A stretch of 49,303 bases of DNA. Source: an uncultured Bacilli bacterium. GTDB taxonomy: Bacteria; Bacillota_I; Bacilli_A; RF39; UBA660. The stretch covers positions 1 to 49,303 of the forward strand of contig CAKPSO010000008.1 in the NCBI GenBank assembly GCA_934183185.1, read 5' to 3'. The notes under the pieces were generated by a model. It worked only from the letters and a program-made list of their open reading frames with translations, did no database searches and was not told the DNA's origin. Both the position numbers and the translations under genes were made by a program. This document shows, one piece after another, positions 33,519 to 42,570 of the stretch. Numbering within the stretch: position 1 is the stretch's first letter; each line of letters opens with the position of its first letter.

Positions 33519-34502
33519 ACGTTCTCCTTCTTCTAACATTGTAGTTATAAAAATACCATAACCTTTGTCAGCATCGTTAACAATTACATGAGTAACAGCT
33601 CCAACTATTCTATTATTCTGTATTATTGGGCTACCGCTCATACCTGCTACTATTCCACCAGTTTTTTCTAGTAGTTCTTTATCAGTTATTTTAAATAAAA
33701 TATTTTTAGTTGGACTGGTTTTATCAATTTCTAGTATTTCAATTTCGAATTCTTGAATATTGTTTCCTGCTATTACTGTTCTGATAATTGCCTTTCCTAA
33801 CTTAACATCGTTGGGTTCTGCTACCTCAATCGCGTTTTCATTGGAAACTGATCCTGTGTATAATCCAAATATTCCACTTTCTTCATTTGAATAAATTGAA
33901 CCTAGATCATCATCTGTATATAATTTAGCTTTTTTCTCTCCAGGTTCACCATCAGTACTTGGTTTGATACCAGTTATTTCTGATTTAAATATCTTACCAT
34001 CCTTTATTTCTACTTTCTGTAAGGTTGTCTTATCTGCTATTTCATGTCCTAAGGCTCCATATATTTTAGTTTGTGGATCGATATAGGTAATAGTACCAAT
34101 ACCATTTATTTGATCTTTTACGTATAATCCTGTTTTGTATACACCATTATCATCTAGTTTTAGAGATAAATTAGTATTTAGAGTTTTGCCGTTACGTATA
34201 AAATTAACTTTTACTTCAGACTTATCTTTGTATTTATCTACTAGTTTTATCATTTCTTCAATAGATGTTACGTTTTCGCCTTCAATACTAGCTATTTTAT
34301 CTCCTACTTTAAATCCTGCATCTTCTCCAATATAACTGTCTCCTACTTTATAGAAGCCTACGATAGTAATATATTTAGTATTTACTTTAATTCCAATATT
34401 ATCACCACCAGGAATAATATAATTGGAATATGCAAATACTATAGATGGTAGCATAAGTAATAGAAGAAGGAATATGTAATGTAGTTTTTTCTTAAAATTC
34501 AT
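33516..34502 (-). CDS. spoIVB: SpoIVB-family serine peptidase
   Basis: 328 aa. An N-terminal hydrophobic segment (YIFLLLLLMLPSIVFAY) is a signal or anchor. A PDZ domain (about 60-115, AGFKVGDKIASIEGENV) is followed by the S55 peptidase domain, with EIADKTTLQ containing the likely His region (GALGHEIAD) and the catalytic serine in GMSGSPIIQNNRIVGAVTHV. SpoIVB cleaves SpoIVFA to activate sigma-K in Bacillus spores; some non-sporulating Firmicutes keep homologues. AAAGGAG precedes the ATG. The position downstream of xseA-xseB mirrors Bacillus, where spoIVB closes the nusB-xseA-xseB-recN region. Confidence 0.9.
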   Translation of the reverse strand: MNFKKKLHYIFLLLLLMLPSIVFAYSNYIIPGGDNIGIKVNTKYITIVGFYKVGDSYIGEDAGFKVGDKIASIEGENVTSIEEMIKLVDKYKDKSEVKVNFIRNGKTLNTNLSLKLDDNGVYKTGLYVKDQINGIGTITYIDPQTKIYGALGHEIADKTTLQKVEIKDGKIFKSEITGIKPSTDGEPGEKKAKLYTDDDLGSIYSNEESGIFGLYTGSVSNENAIEVAEPNDVKLGKAIIRTVIAGNNIQEFEIEILEIDKTSPTKNILFKITDKELLEKTGGIVAGMSGSPIIQNNRIVGAVTHVIVNDADKGYGIFITTMLEEGER

Positions 34503-34596
34503 AAAATCAACTCCTTTTAAAAAATCACTACATTAATATTATGGAATATTTTAAAAAATATATTGCTACTAATTTATGGTATTTAAAAAGAACTAG

Positions 34597-34824
34597 TTAT
34601 TCTTCAACTTTAAATTCTTCTAGTTCTCCTTCTTTATTTAAAATATAATTAATTTTTTCTTCAGCGTTTTTTAATTTTTTATCGCAGTTTTTAGCTATTT
34701 CCATAGCTTTATTAAATTCAGTTATGGCATCATCTAATGGTATATTACCACTTTCTAAGTCTTTAACTATTTTTTCTAATTCATTTAGATTTTCTTCAAA
34801 AGATATTTTTTTTTCTTTAGCCAT
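34597..34824 (-). CDS. xseB: Exodeoxyribonuclease VII small subunit
   Basis: 75-aa helical subunit that binds XseA to form exonuclease VII. Diagnostic text: SFEENLNELEKIVKDLESG, IPLDDAITEFNKAMEI and the C-terminal CDKKLKNAEEKI. The start at 34824 is fixed by AAGGAGG upstream; a longer in-frame reading would overlap xseA. It follows xseA by one base. Confidence 0.95.
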   Translation of the reverse strand: MAKEKKISFEENLNELEKIVKDLESGNIPLDDAITEFNKAMEIAKNCDKKLKNAEEKINYILNKEGELEEFKVEE

Positions 34825-34825
34825 T

Positions 34826-36088
34826 TTAAGCCTCCTTCTTGGTAACGGTTGAATAGATTGTTCCATCTGTTACTTTTATTTCTAATTTATCTTTTTCTTT
34901 TACATCATTAATGCTAGTTACTATTTTATTATCTATTTTAGCTATGCTATAGCCTCTTTTTATAGTAAGTAGAGGATTTAATACTTCAAGCTTATTTAAA
35001 GAGCTTAGAAAACGATTTTTATTATTTAAAAGGACTTTATCCATATTATGATTTAAACTTATAATAGTATTATTATATTTAGTTCTATTATTTTCTGATA
35101 TGCTACGCATTAATAAAAATAATTTTTCATATATAGTATCAAATTTCTGTTCTTTTATTTCATAAATAGTTTTAGGATTTTTAAATATATAACTGTTTTT
35201 TAATGATTCTAATCTTTCTTTTTGGGTTCCAATTAAATTACTTAGACTTTTGTTTAAACGAATTTTTATTTGATTTAAGTATTTAATAAAATCAGTTTGA
35301 TTAGCTACGGCCATTTCTGCAGCTCCGGTTGGGGTTGGAGCTCTTAAGTCGGCTACAAAGTCTGCTATAGTAAAATCTATTTCATGTCCTACTGCTGATA
35401 TAGTTGGGATTTTACAGTTATAGATGGCTCTAGCAACACTCTCATCATTAAAACACCATAAATCTTCAATGCTTCCTCCACCTCTACCAACTATTAAAAC
35501 ATCAAGATCATATTCTTGAGCTTTATTTATCTGTTTTACTATTTCAGGAGCGGCACTAGCACCTTGAACTAAACTAGGAAATAGAATAGTTTTAGTATTT
35601 GGCCATCTTCTTTTAATAGTTGATAATATGTCTTTTATAGCTGCACCAGTTGGAGCTGTTATAATCCCAACAGTAGTTGGTATTTTAGGTATTTCTTTTT
35701 TATGTTTTGGATCGAATAGGCCTTCCTGTTCTAATTTTTTCTTTAATTGTTCATATTGAACATATAAATTACCTATTCCATCTTCAATCATATTATCAAC
35801 ATATATTTGATAACCACCTGTTGCTTCATAAACACTTATTCTACCAGTAACCATTATCTTCATACCATCTTCAGGCATAAATTTTAAATTACGAGTGCTT
35901 GATGCAAACATAATAGCATTTATGCGAGATGTTTCATCTTTAATAGTAAAATAGTAATGTCCCCTAGTATGGGCTTTAAAATTAGATATTTCTCCCTTTA
36001 AATATATTAAATTTAAATGTTCATCATTATCGATTTTATATTTTATATAACGAGTTAGCTGTGATACAGTAATATACTTATCATTCAT
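34826..36088 (-). CDS. xseA: Exodeoxyribonuclease VII large subunit
   Basis: 420-aa catalytic subunit of the exonuclease degrading single-stranded DNA. The N-terminal OB-fold has LIYLKGEISNFKAHTRGHYYFTIKD. The nuclease core has VGIITAPTGAAIKDIL, RRWPNTKTILFPSLVQG, IVGRGGGSIEDLWCFN and SAVGHEIDFTIADFVADLRAPTPTGAAE (given in parts, residues about 195-270). A long coiled coil follows. AGAGG precedes the ATG, 11 bases after nusB. Confidence 0.96.
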   Translation of the reverse strand: MNDKYITVSQLTRYIKYKIDNDEHLNLIYLKGEISNFKAHTRGHYYFTIKDETSRINAIMFASSTRNLKFMPEDGMKIMVTGRISVYEATGGYQIYVDNMIEDGIGNLYVQYEQLKKKLEQEGLFDPKHKKEIPKIPTTVGIITAPTGAAIKDILSTIKRRWPNTKTILFPSLVQGASAAPEIVKQINKAQEYDLDVLIVGRGGGSIEDLWCFNDESVARAIYNCKIPTISAVGHEIDFTIADFVADLRAPTPTGAAEMAVANQTDFIKYLNQIKIRLNKSLSNLIGTQKERLESLKNSYIFKNPKTIYEIKEQKFDTIYEKLFLLMRSISENNRTKYNNTIISLNHNMDKVLLNNKNRFLSSLNKLEVLNPLLTIKRGYSIAKIDNKIVTSINDVKEKDKLEIKVTDGTIYSTVTKKEA

Positions 36089-36099
36089 ACTAAGCCTCT

Positions 36100-36504
36100 T
36101 TAATTTTCTTCTTTTTGGTGATATATTTCATCTAATACAGCATTAATCATCTTAGTAACTTTTTCATCTGAATATTTTTTAGATAATTCAATTGCTTCAT
36201 TAATAGCTACGATACTAGGAGTTTTAGTGTATTCTAATTCATATATTCCTATACATAGTATGGCTTGATCTACTTTATTTAAACGATCCATAGGCCAATT
36301 ATTTAAATATTTATTAGCAAGTTCATATATTTCTTTACGATGTTTTAAAATACCATCAATAACTTCATCCACAAATTCATTTTCTATTTCTAACTGTTCT
36401 TTCTTTAAAGCATTTACATCAAAATCTATAGAAGATTCTTCTAATATAAATATTTGGTATAAAACTTTCATCATAATTTCACGTAATTCACTACGATTTT
36501 TCAT
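36100..36504 (-). CDS. nusB: Transcription antitermination protein NusB
   Basis: 134-aa all-helical protein that with NusE/S10 binds boxA RNA in rRNA operons. Features are the N-terminal SELREIMMKVLYQIFILEE, the central WPMDRLNKVDQAILCIGIYEL and TPSIVAINEAIELSKKYSDEK, all NusB signatures. GGTGATGAT precedes the ATG. It heads nusB-xseA-xseB, a conserved Bacillota order; folD, normally between, is missing. Confidence 0.95.
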   Translation of the reverse strand: MKNRSELREIMMKVLYQIFILEESSIDFDVNALKKEQLEIENEFVDEVIDGILKHRKEIYELANKYLNNWPMDRLNKVDQAILCIGIYELEYTKTPSIVAINEAIELSKKYSDEKVTKMINAVLDEIYHQKEEN

Positions 36505-36589
36505 ATCATCACCACTTTCATTTTTAATAAGTTTTTATTTTTACTATACTTATCAAATATAATCTTATCATATTTTCTTGATAAAGTCT

Positions 36590-37144
36590 TTATAAATTAG
36601 TATTCTTTACTTTTACTTTTTGTTTATATTCATCTATATATCCATCAATATCTACTTCATAGCTTTTAATAGTATTATCAAAATATATTTGCTTGGCGGT
36701 AGATATTAAACTGCTTAATCCTTCATATCTTAGTATTTCCCATTTATTCTCTAATGGTAATTTAGATAAGTTACAGTCTATAGAGATGTATTTTTTATCT
36801 ATTTCATTTACTGTTAGGATAGGATTACTATTAGTAATCATACTAGCTAACTCCTCGTTTTCAATGTCTGATACAATAATTGGAAAGACATCATAGCTTC
36901 TTTCTATTCCGTAGTAATCTACCCAACTGATGTTTCCATTTGGTTTTCTACGTAGTAAGTTAGTAATAGCAAAATTTAGGGCGCTAATATAGTCGATATT
37001 TAATACATAAATATTTTCTCCACCGTAGTTATATTCCCTTTTGACTGGTATTTCTATTTCTCTACACCATTCTGCTATAACATGTGCATCATAGTTTTCT
37101 TCTACAGTAAATATTTTTTTCCATTTAATTTTAGTATTTTCCAT
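36590..37144 (-). CDS. Uncharacterised protein downstream of mutS
   Basis: 184 aa, not recognised. The ATG at 37144 follows GAGG; an in-frame extension into mutS lacks a site. The sequence looks globular: IKWKKIFTVEENYDAHVIAE, then IPVKREYNYGGENIYVLNID, LLRRKPNGNISWVDYYGIER, and a Lys/Tyr-rich C-terminus. No membrane, metal or nucleotide motif is seen. The gene starts 7 bases after mutS, so it is co-transcribed with the mismatch repair gene, a position often occupied by mutL, which it does not resemble. Confidence 0.75.
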   Translation of the reverse strand: MENTKIKWKKIFTVEENYDAHVIAEWCREIEIPVKREYNYGGENIYVLNIDYISALNFAITNLLRRKPNGNISWVDYYGIERSYDVFPIIVSDIENEELASMITNSNPILTVNEIDKKYISIDCNLSKLPLENKWEILRYEGLSSLISTAKQIYFDNTIKSYEVDIDGYIDEYKQKVKVKNTNL

Positions 37145-37151
37145 ATAAACC

Positions 37152-39701
37152 TCATTTCTTATTTTTAAGTTCATTTTTTAATTCATATAAAATGTTTAGT
37201 GCTTCTATAGGCGTAATTTCTAATGGATTAATTTCTTCAAGTTTTTTCTCTATAATATTTTCTTTGTCTTTTTCTTCGGCATCAAAGTCTAGAAATAGAC
37301 TAGTTTGAGTAAATGGCTGTTTTTTTATACTCTTATTTTCGTATACATTTAGAATTTCATAGGCACGTTTTATTAAGCTTTCAGGTAAATTAGCTAAACT
37401 TGCTACATGGATACCATAACTTTTATCTACTGCCCCATTTTTAATTTTATGTAAGAAAGTAATGGTACCTTTTTCTTCTATAGCGCTTACGTGAACATTT
37501 TTTAGATTTTTTAAGTCCATAGCTAGAGTAGTTAATTCATGGTAGTGTGTAGAAAATAACGTTTTGGCTTTAATTTTATCATGAATATATTCTAGGATTG
37601 CTTGTGCTAGACTCATTCCATCGTAAGTAGCAGTTCCTCTTCCTAATTCATCAAATAAGATTAGACTATGTTCAGTTGCTTCTGAAATAGCTATATTAGC
37701 TTCTTTCATTTCTACCATAAAGGTACTTTCACCACTTACTAGATCGTCACTAGCTCCGATTCTGGTAAAGATTTTATCAAATATTGGGATAACACAACTT
37801 TTACATGGTACATAGGAACCAATTTGAGCCATAATTACAGTAATAGCTAATTGACGCATATATGTACTTTTACCTGCCATATTGGGACCTGTAATTAGTA
37901 GAATGTTTGTGTCTTTACCCATTATAATATCATTAGGAACATAATCTTTTTTACTAACTTTTTCTACTACTGGATGACGACCCTCTTTAATTTGAATAGT
38001 ATTTTCAAGAGTTATAACAGGTCTTACATAGCTATTTTCTTCAGCTACTATGGATAGTGCTACCATCATGTCTACTTCAGCTAAAATTTTAGATATTTTT
38101 TGAATACGTCCAATATATTTACGCACTTCATCTCTAATTCCAATAAATAACTGATATTCCATGCTGATTATTTTTTCTTCAGCACTTAGTATAATATCTT
38201 CTTTTTCTTTTAAAAGTGGCGTAATAAATCTTTCACAGTTAGCTAGAGTTTGCTTTCTTTCGTAACCATATTCTTCCTTAATATCTTTAATATTGCCTTT
38301 ACTTACTTCAATATAGTAACCAAATACTTTATTAAAACCTATCTTTAAGTTTTTAATACCTGTTCTTTCTTTTTCATCATTTTCAATTTTTAGAATATAA
38401 TTTTTACTATTTTTACGTATATCTTTTAATTCATCAAGTTCTTGGTTATAGCCTTCTTTGATTAGTGCTCCTTCCTTTAATGTAATTGGAGCATCTTCAC
38501 AGATGGATTTTTCTAGTAAATCATATAACTCACTAAGTGTTTCTATATTTTTATCATACTTTAATTCTTCTAAAACATCATGTATATGTGGTAAAACTTT
38601 AAGTGAATTCTTTAACTGAATTAAATCTCTAGCGTTTAAATTACCATAACTTATTCTGCTAGCTAGTCTTTCTAAGTCATAAACATTTTCTAGATCTTTT
38701 AATTCATCTCTTAGAATGAATTCTGTTAATAATTTTTCTATTATATCGTAACGCCTCATTAGTTCTTTAGGATCTGTTAAGGGATTTTCAATATTTAATT
38801 TTAAATATCTACTACCCATAGCAGTTTTGGTTTTATCAAGTAACCATAGTAAGGAATATGTTCTATCGTTATTACGAATAGTTTCAGTTAATTCTAGATT
38901 CTTTTTAGTGTGAACATCAAATATTAAATGCTGTTTTTCTTGAACTAATTCAACTTTTTGAATATGGGATAGGTTACCTTTCTTAGTTTCTAGTAAATAA
39001 CCTAATAAATGTTTTATACCAGTTATTATTCTGATATCTTTTATATCCTCGTAAATATATTTATAATTACTACCATCGTAGATATCATCTAAGATAGTAA
39101 TTAGTATATTATTTTTTTCTCTTAAATCATTTATTATATTACGATCTATTTTATTATTTACTATTCCTTCTTTTATATTATGATTTATTACTTCTTTAAT
39201 AATCTTTTCATTATCATGTTCTACTATTTCAGCATAGGAGTATCCTGTTGAGATATCAATATAGCTTAAAATATAACAGTATTCAAAGTCATATATACTA
39301 CCAATATAGTTATAATCTTTAGCGTTTAGGCTATCATCTAATCTAGTTCCTTTAGTTACTATTTGAATAACGTCTCTTTCAACCATGCCTTTAGTTTCTT
39401 TAGGATCTGTTAGCTGCTCACATATAGCTACTTTATAGCCTTTATCAATTAATTTATCTAAGTACCCTTTATACGCATGATATGGTATTCCACACATTGG
39501 AACTCTTTCATCTAAACCACAGTTTTTACCAGTTAAGGTTAATTCTAGTTCACGGCTACAAGTTGTTGCATCTTCAAAAAACATTTCGTAAAAATCACCT
39601 AAACGAAAGAAAATAATGGTATCTTCATATTTTTCTTTTATATCTAAATATTGAGCCATCATGGGTGATATTTTACTTTTATCTACTTCACTACGTTTCA
39701 T
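37152..39701 (-). CDS. mutS: DNA mismatch repair protein MutS
   Basis: 849-aa mismatch-recognition ATPase. The mismatch-binding domain has the Phe-X-Glu motif in FFRLGDFYEMFFEDA. Connector, core and clamp domains follow. The ATPase has Walker A TGPNMAGKSTYMRQLA at about residue 604, GASDDLVSGESTFMVEM, Walker B LILFDELGRGTATYDG and the STHYHEL switch. The C-terminus has a KSYGIHVASLANLPESLIKRA helix-turn-helix dimer region. GGAGG precedes the ATG; the first 11 bases overlap the upstream gene. mutL is not adjacent. Confidence 0.98.
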   Translation of the reverse strand: MKRSEVDKSKISPMMAQYLDIKEKYEDTIIFFRLGDFYEMFFEDATTCSRELELTLTGKNCGLDERVPMCGIPYHAYKGYLDKLIDKGYKVAICEQLTDPKETKGMVERDVIQIVTKGTRLDDSLNAKDYNYIGSIYDFEYCYILSYIDISTGYSYAEIVEHDNEKIIKEVINHNIKEGIVNNKIDRNIINDLREKNNILITILDDIYDGSNYKYIYEDIKDIRIITGIKHLLGYLLETKKGNLSHIQKVELVQEKQHLIFDVHTKKNLELTETIRNNDRTYSLLWLLDKTKTAMGSRYLKLNIENPLTDPKELMRRYDIIEKLLTEFILRDELKDLENVYDLERLASRISYGNLNARDLIQLKNSLKVLPHIHDVLEELKYDKNIETLSELYDLLEKSICEDAPITLKEGALIKEGYNQELDELKDIRKNSKNYILKIENDEKERTGIKNLKIGFNKVFGYYIEVSKGNIKDIKEEYGYERKQTLANCERFITPLLKEKEDIILSAEEKIISMEYQLFIGIRDEVRKYIGRIQKISKILAEVDMMVALSIVAEENSYVRPVITLENTIQIKEGRHPVVEKVSKKDYVPNDIIMGKDTNILLITGPNMAGKSTYMRQLAITVIMAQIGSYVPCKSCVIPIFDKIFTRIGASDDLVSGESTFMVEMKEANIAISEATEHSLILFDELGRGTATYDGMSLAQAILEYIHDKIKAKTLFSTHYHELTTLAMDLKNLKNVHVSAIEEKGTITFLHKIKNGAVDKSYGIHVASLANLPESLIKRAYEILNVYENKSIKKQPFTQTSLFLDFDAEEKDKENIIEKKLEEINPLEITPIEALNILYELKNELKNKK

Positions 39702-40512
39702 TTTTACCTCCAGGAAATTTAATTATTTTAGCCGGTTTATTTGAAATAATCATATCATCTTCTGCATATGGTGATTGAAATAAATTAGTTAAAATATCAA
39801 TAATATGTTCATCTTTTTCATTATTTATTTTTTCTAGTTTACTTTTTATGGCATTAGAAAAAGTATTAAAGGCTTTGAAGTTAGGATCAGTATTATAAGT
39901 CCTTGCATCATACATTAAATCTAATTCTGGTACATATATTGGAGTTACAAACTTACCATTTTTATCAATATAAGAACAAATACTTCCTAAATAATATTTA
40001 TTATTATCGATTGTAGTAATTAAATCTCTTTCTACATAGGCAAGTATCCTACTTTCCACTTCTTCAAAACTTATATTTGTAAATGTAGGTGTTAATATTT
40101 CTGCCTTATATGGGTCATATAGACACCATTCTTTTTCTTTATCAGTAACAGTTTCAATAAACCAGTAATCATTTTTTACAGTATTTACTATACGACATGA
40201 TGAATAATTAGTACCATATATATTGGCTTTTAGAATATAATTATTATTGCATACACTGTAGTGATATGATTGATAGCCAATATCTTCTTTCTTTTTAGTA
40301 AAACACCATTCTTTATTATTTTTGGTTTTAAAAACTTCTATGATTGGATCAGTGGTAAAAGGCATTAGTGTTCTACCCTCATTAGTTACAACACTATAGT
40401 ATGTTTTTCCTTTATATGTAAATTCTACCATATAAAATCTCCAAGTACCGTCAATTCTAGTTACTATAGCTTTCTGTTTACCGAAACCTTCAATATAAAT
40501 TTTATTTCTCAT
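39691..40512 (-). CDS. Uncharacterised protein upstream of mutS
   Basis: 273 aa, not recognised. The start MRNKIYIEGFGKQ at 40512 is preceded by GGTGAT; earlier in-frame methionines lack a good site. The protein is rich in Tyr/Asn and beta-prone segments (GTWRFYMVEFTYKGKTYYSV, NKEWCFTKKKEDIGYQSYHY, NDYWFIETVTDKEKEWCLYD), suggesting repeated beta-hairpin units. No signal peptide is seen. Its end overlaps mutS by 11 bases, so translation may be coupled. Confidence 0.72.
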   Translation of the reverse strand: MRNKIYIEGFGKQKAIVTRIDGTWRFYMVEFTYKGKTYYSVVTNEGRTLMPFTTDPIIEVFKTKNNKEWCFTKKKEDIGYQSYHYSVCNNNYILKANIYGTNYSSCRIVNTVKNDYWFIETVTDKEKEWCLYDPYKAEILTPTFTNISFEEVESRILAYVERDLITTIDNNKYYLGSICSYIDKNGKFVTPIYVPELDLMYDARTYNTDPNFKAFNTFSNAIKSKLEKINNEKDEHIIDILTNLFQSPYAEDDMIISNKPAKIIKFPGGKNET

Positions 40513-40551
40513 ATACATCACCAAAGTACTTAATATTATAGCATACATCAC

Positions 40552-40582
40552 ACAAAAAGAAATGATTATTTAACCATTTCTT
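40552..40582 (-). terminator. Terminator of ylbL
   Basis: AAGAAATG and CATTTCTT arms (40575-40582 and 40557-40564) form an 8-bp stem on the minus strand, followed by TTTTGTG. The stop codon lies in the loop. Confidence 0.65.
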
Positions 40583-41585
40583 CTAATTTTTCTAGTGCTT
40601 CATTAAAGGTGGAAACACCGATAATTTTAATATTATATTTCTTTTTTTCTTTAAGTCTAATAGCTTCTTTATAATTTTCACCATTTGGTACTAAAAATAT
40701 ATCTGCTTTACTTTTTACTGCTCCAGCCAATTTATACTTAACGCCACCAATACTACCAACATTACCATCCCAATTAATGGTTCCAGTACCAGCTATTTTC
40801 ATGCCATTAGTTAGATCTTTATCAATTAAGTGATTGTAGATAGATAAAGTTAACATTAAGCCACCTGATGGGCCAGATTCATTTTTAGAAAAATTTAATT
40901 TTATCTTAGGATATGTTTCATAATTATAAGCTGTTTGAACACTAATACCTATTTGTTTTATTTTATTACTTTCTACTACTTCACTAGTACAGTTTTTTAT
41001 TTTATTATTTCTTTTAACTTGGAAATTAATAATGTCTCCTACCTGTTTTTTGGATACTATATCTTTTAAATCATCTAAAGAGTTAATTTTTTCATTATCT
41101 ACTTTTTCAATAATATCTCCTATTTTTAAAGTAGTTTTGGCATCATCAGATATATATATTACATAGTTATAAGTATCTGTAATATTAAAAGCTTTATTAG
41201 CCTTTAAGTAGGCATTATGAATAGCATTTACATTGGCATCATTTAACATAATACGGTCTCTATTATAGACGTCTGTATCTGTTTCTTTATTACTTAGTGC
41301 TACATCTTCTTTGGGTGATATATCCCAATCTGAAAATATTTTAGCTAAAAAATAAGATGGGATAGTAGCTTTTATCTCTGATACATAACACATATTAAAT
41401 GTACCTTTATTTGTATTACTATTTTCAACATTTATTCTTTCATCTATATTTATGATTCCACCACCATTATATATATAATATGGTAATGGAAATAATAAAG
41501 TAGCTATTAAAACAGCATATAAGCTAAGATACAAATAATTTTTTTTGATAAATTGTTTTAAATTCTCATAAAATTTATTAATCAT
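40566..41585 (-). CDS. ylbL: YlbL/SepM-like PDZ-Lon-type membrane protease
   Basis: 339 aa. One N-terminal membrane helix (about 18-40, YLYLSLYAVLIATLLFPLPY), a PDZ domain (about 150-215, LKIGDIIEKVDNEKINSLDD), then an S16 Lon-type proteolytic domain: catalytic Ser in NESGPSGGLMLTLSIY and Lys in IGGVKYKLAGAVKSKAD. Bacillus YlbL and streptococcal SepM share this build; SepM processes a signal peptide, whereas the substrate here is unknown. ATG 41585 follows AAGGAT; longer in-frame text overlaps ylbJ. It is divergent from ylbJ, which in Bacillus is in the same ylb cluster. Confidence 0.92.
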   Translation of the reverse strand: MINKFYENLKQFIKKNYLYLSLYAVLIATLLFPLPYYIYNGGGIINIDERINVENSNTNKGTFNMCYVSEIKATIPSYFLAKIFSDWDISPKEDVALSNKETDTDVYNRDRIMLNDANVNAIHNAYLKANKAFNITDTYNYVIYISDDAKTTLKIGDIIEKVDNEKINSLDDLKDIVSKKQVGDIINFQVKRNNKIKNCTSEVVESNKIKQIGISVQTAYNYETYPKIKLNFSKNESGPSGGLMLTLSIYNHLIDKDLTNGMKIAGTGTINWDGNVGSIGGVKYKLAGAVKSKADIFLVPNGENYKEAIRLKEKKKYNIKIIGVSTFNEALEKLEEMVK

Positions 41586-41631
41586 GTCATCAATCCTTAC
41601 TAGTAAAGTATAACATGAAAGAAGATAAAAT

Positions 41632-42570
41632 ATGAAAAAAAATATCATTAGCAATATTACTATTTGTCTACTTGTGACAATAACTTTTCTTATTATCTAT
41701 TATTCAAACTCAGTTATTGAGAGTATTGGGTTTTCAATCTCAATATGGAGAGATAATCTATTTCCATCTTTATTTCCATTTTTTATTATATCTAATTTAC
41801 TACTTCAATATGGTTTTGTGGAGAAAGTTGGGGTACTTTTTAAAAAAATTATGCCTAATATTTTTCATTTACCAAAGGAAGCTAGCTATGCTTTAGTTAT
41901 TAGTATGTTTTCTGGTTTTCCTAGTGGTGCTAAGGCTGTTACTGATTTAGTTAAAAGTAAGATTATTTCTAGGCAGGAAGGAGAAAGGCTATTAACTTTT
42001 ACTCATTATTCTAATCCTCTTTTTATTATTGGATTTATGGGTAGTATTTTATTAAATGATAAAAAAATTGGGTATATTATATTATTTTCTCATGTTATTA
42101 GTGGTTTAATTACTGGATATTTGTTTAGAATAAAGACAGTATCTATAGATAGCGATAAGAAAAATAATACTATCACTACTCTGCCTAGTTTTGGTAATGC
42201 ATTACGTAAGAGTATATTTGATTCATTAAATACGATGTTTTTACTACTGGGAATAGTTAGTATATTTTTGGTACTTACTACTATTATTTTTGAAATAGTA
42301 GATTTAAATCCAACTAATAAAACGATAGTAGCTGGTATATTAGAGATGACTCAAGGAATAAAATTAGCTAATGGTTTAGGTGTATCTTTACTAGTTAAAG
42401 CTATTCTTATGACTATATTTTTATCTTTTGGTGGTATTAGTATACATATGCAGGTACTGAGTATTATAAGCCAAGAAAAAATAAAATACAGATACTTTTT
42501 GATGGCTAGATTATGCCATAGTTTATTAGCATCTGTATTTGTATACGGAATATATAATTTATTTTATTAA
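41632..42570 (+). CDS. ylbJ: YlbJ-like integral membrane protein (nucleoside-recognition/GATE domain)
   Basis: 312 aa with about eight membrane segments. Hallmarks are WRDNLFPSLFPFFIISNLLL, the highly conserved SMFSGFPSGAKAVTDLVKSK, THYSNPLFIIGFMG, and a C-terminal SFGGISIHMQVLSII. In Bacillus YlbJ is a sporulation membrane protein needed for spore integrity, and the fold resembles nucleoside-recognition (GATE) proteins. The gene reads toward, and its stop codon overlaps by 3 bases, the convergent pilin-like gene. The gap of only 46 bases to ylbL must hold both promoters. Confidence 0.9.
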   Translation: MKKNIISNITICLLVTITFLIIYYSNSVIESIGFSISIWRDNLFPSLFPFFIISNLLLQYGFVEKVGVLFKKIMPNIFHLPKEASYALVISMFSGFPSGAKAVTDLVKSKIISRQEGERLLTFTHYSNPLFIIGFMGSILLNDKKIGYIILFSHVISGLITGYLFRIKTVSIDSDKKNNTITTLPSFGNALRKSIFDSLNTMFLLLGIVSIFLVLTTIIFEIVDLNPTNKTIVAGILEMTQGIKLANGLGVSLLVKAILMTIFLSFGGISIHMQVLSIISQEKIKYRYFLMARLCHSLLASVFVYGIYNLFY

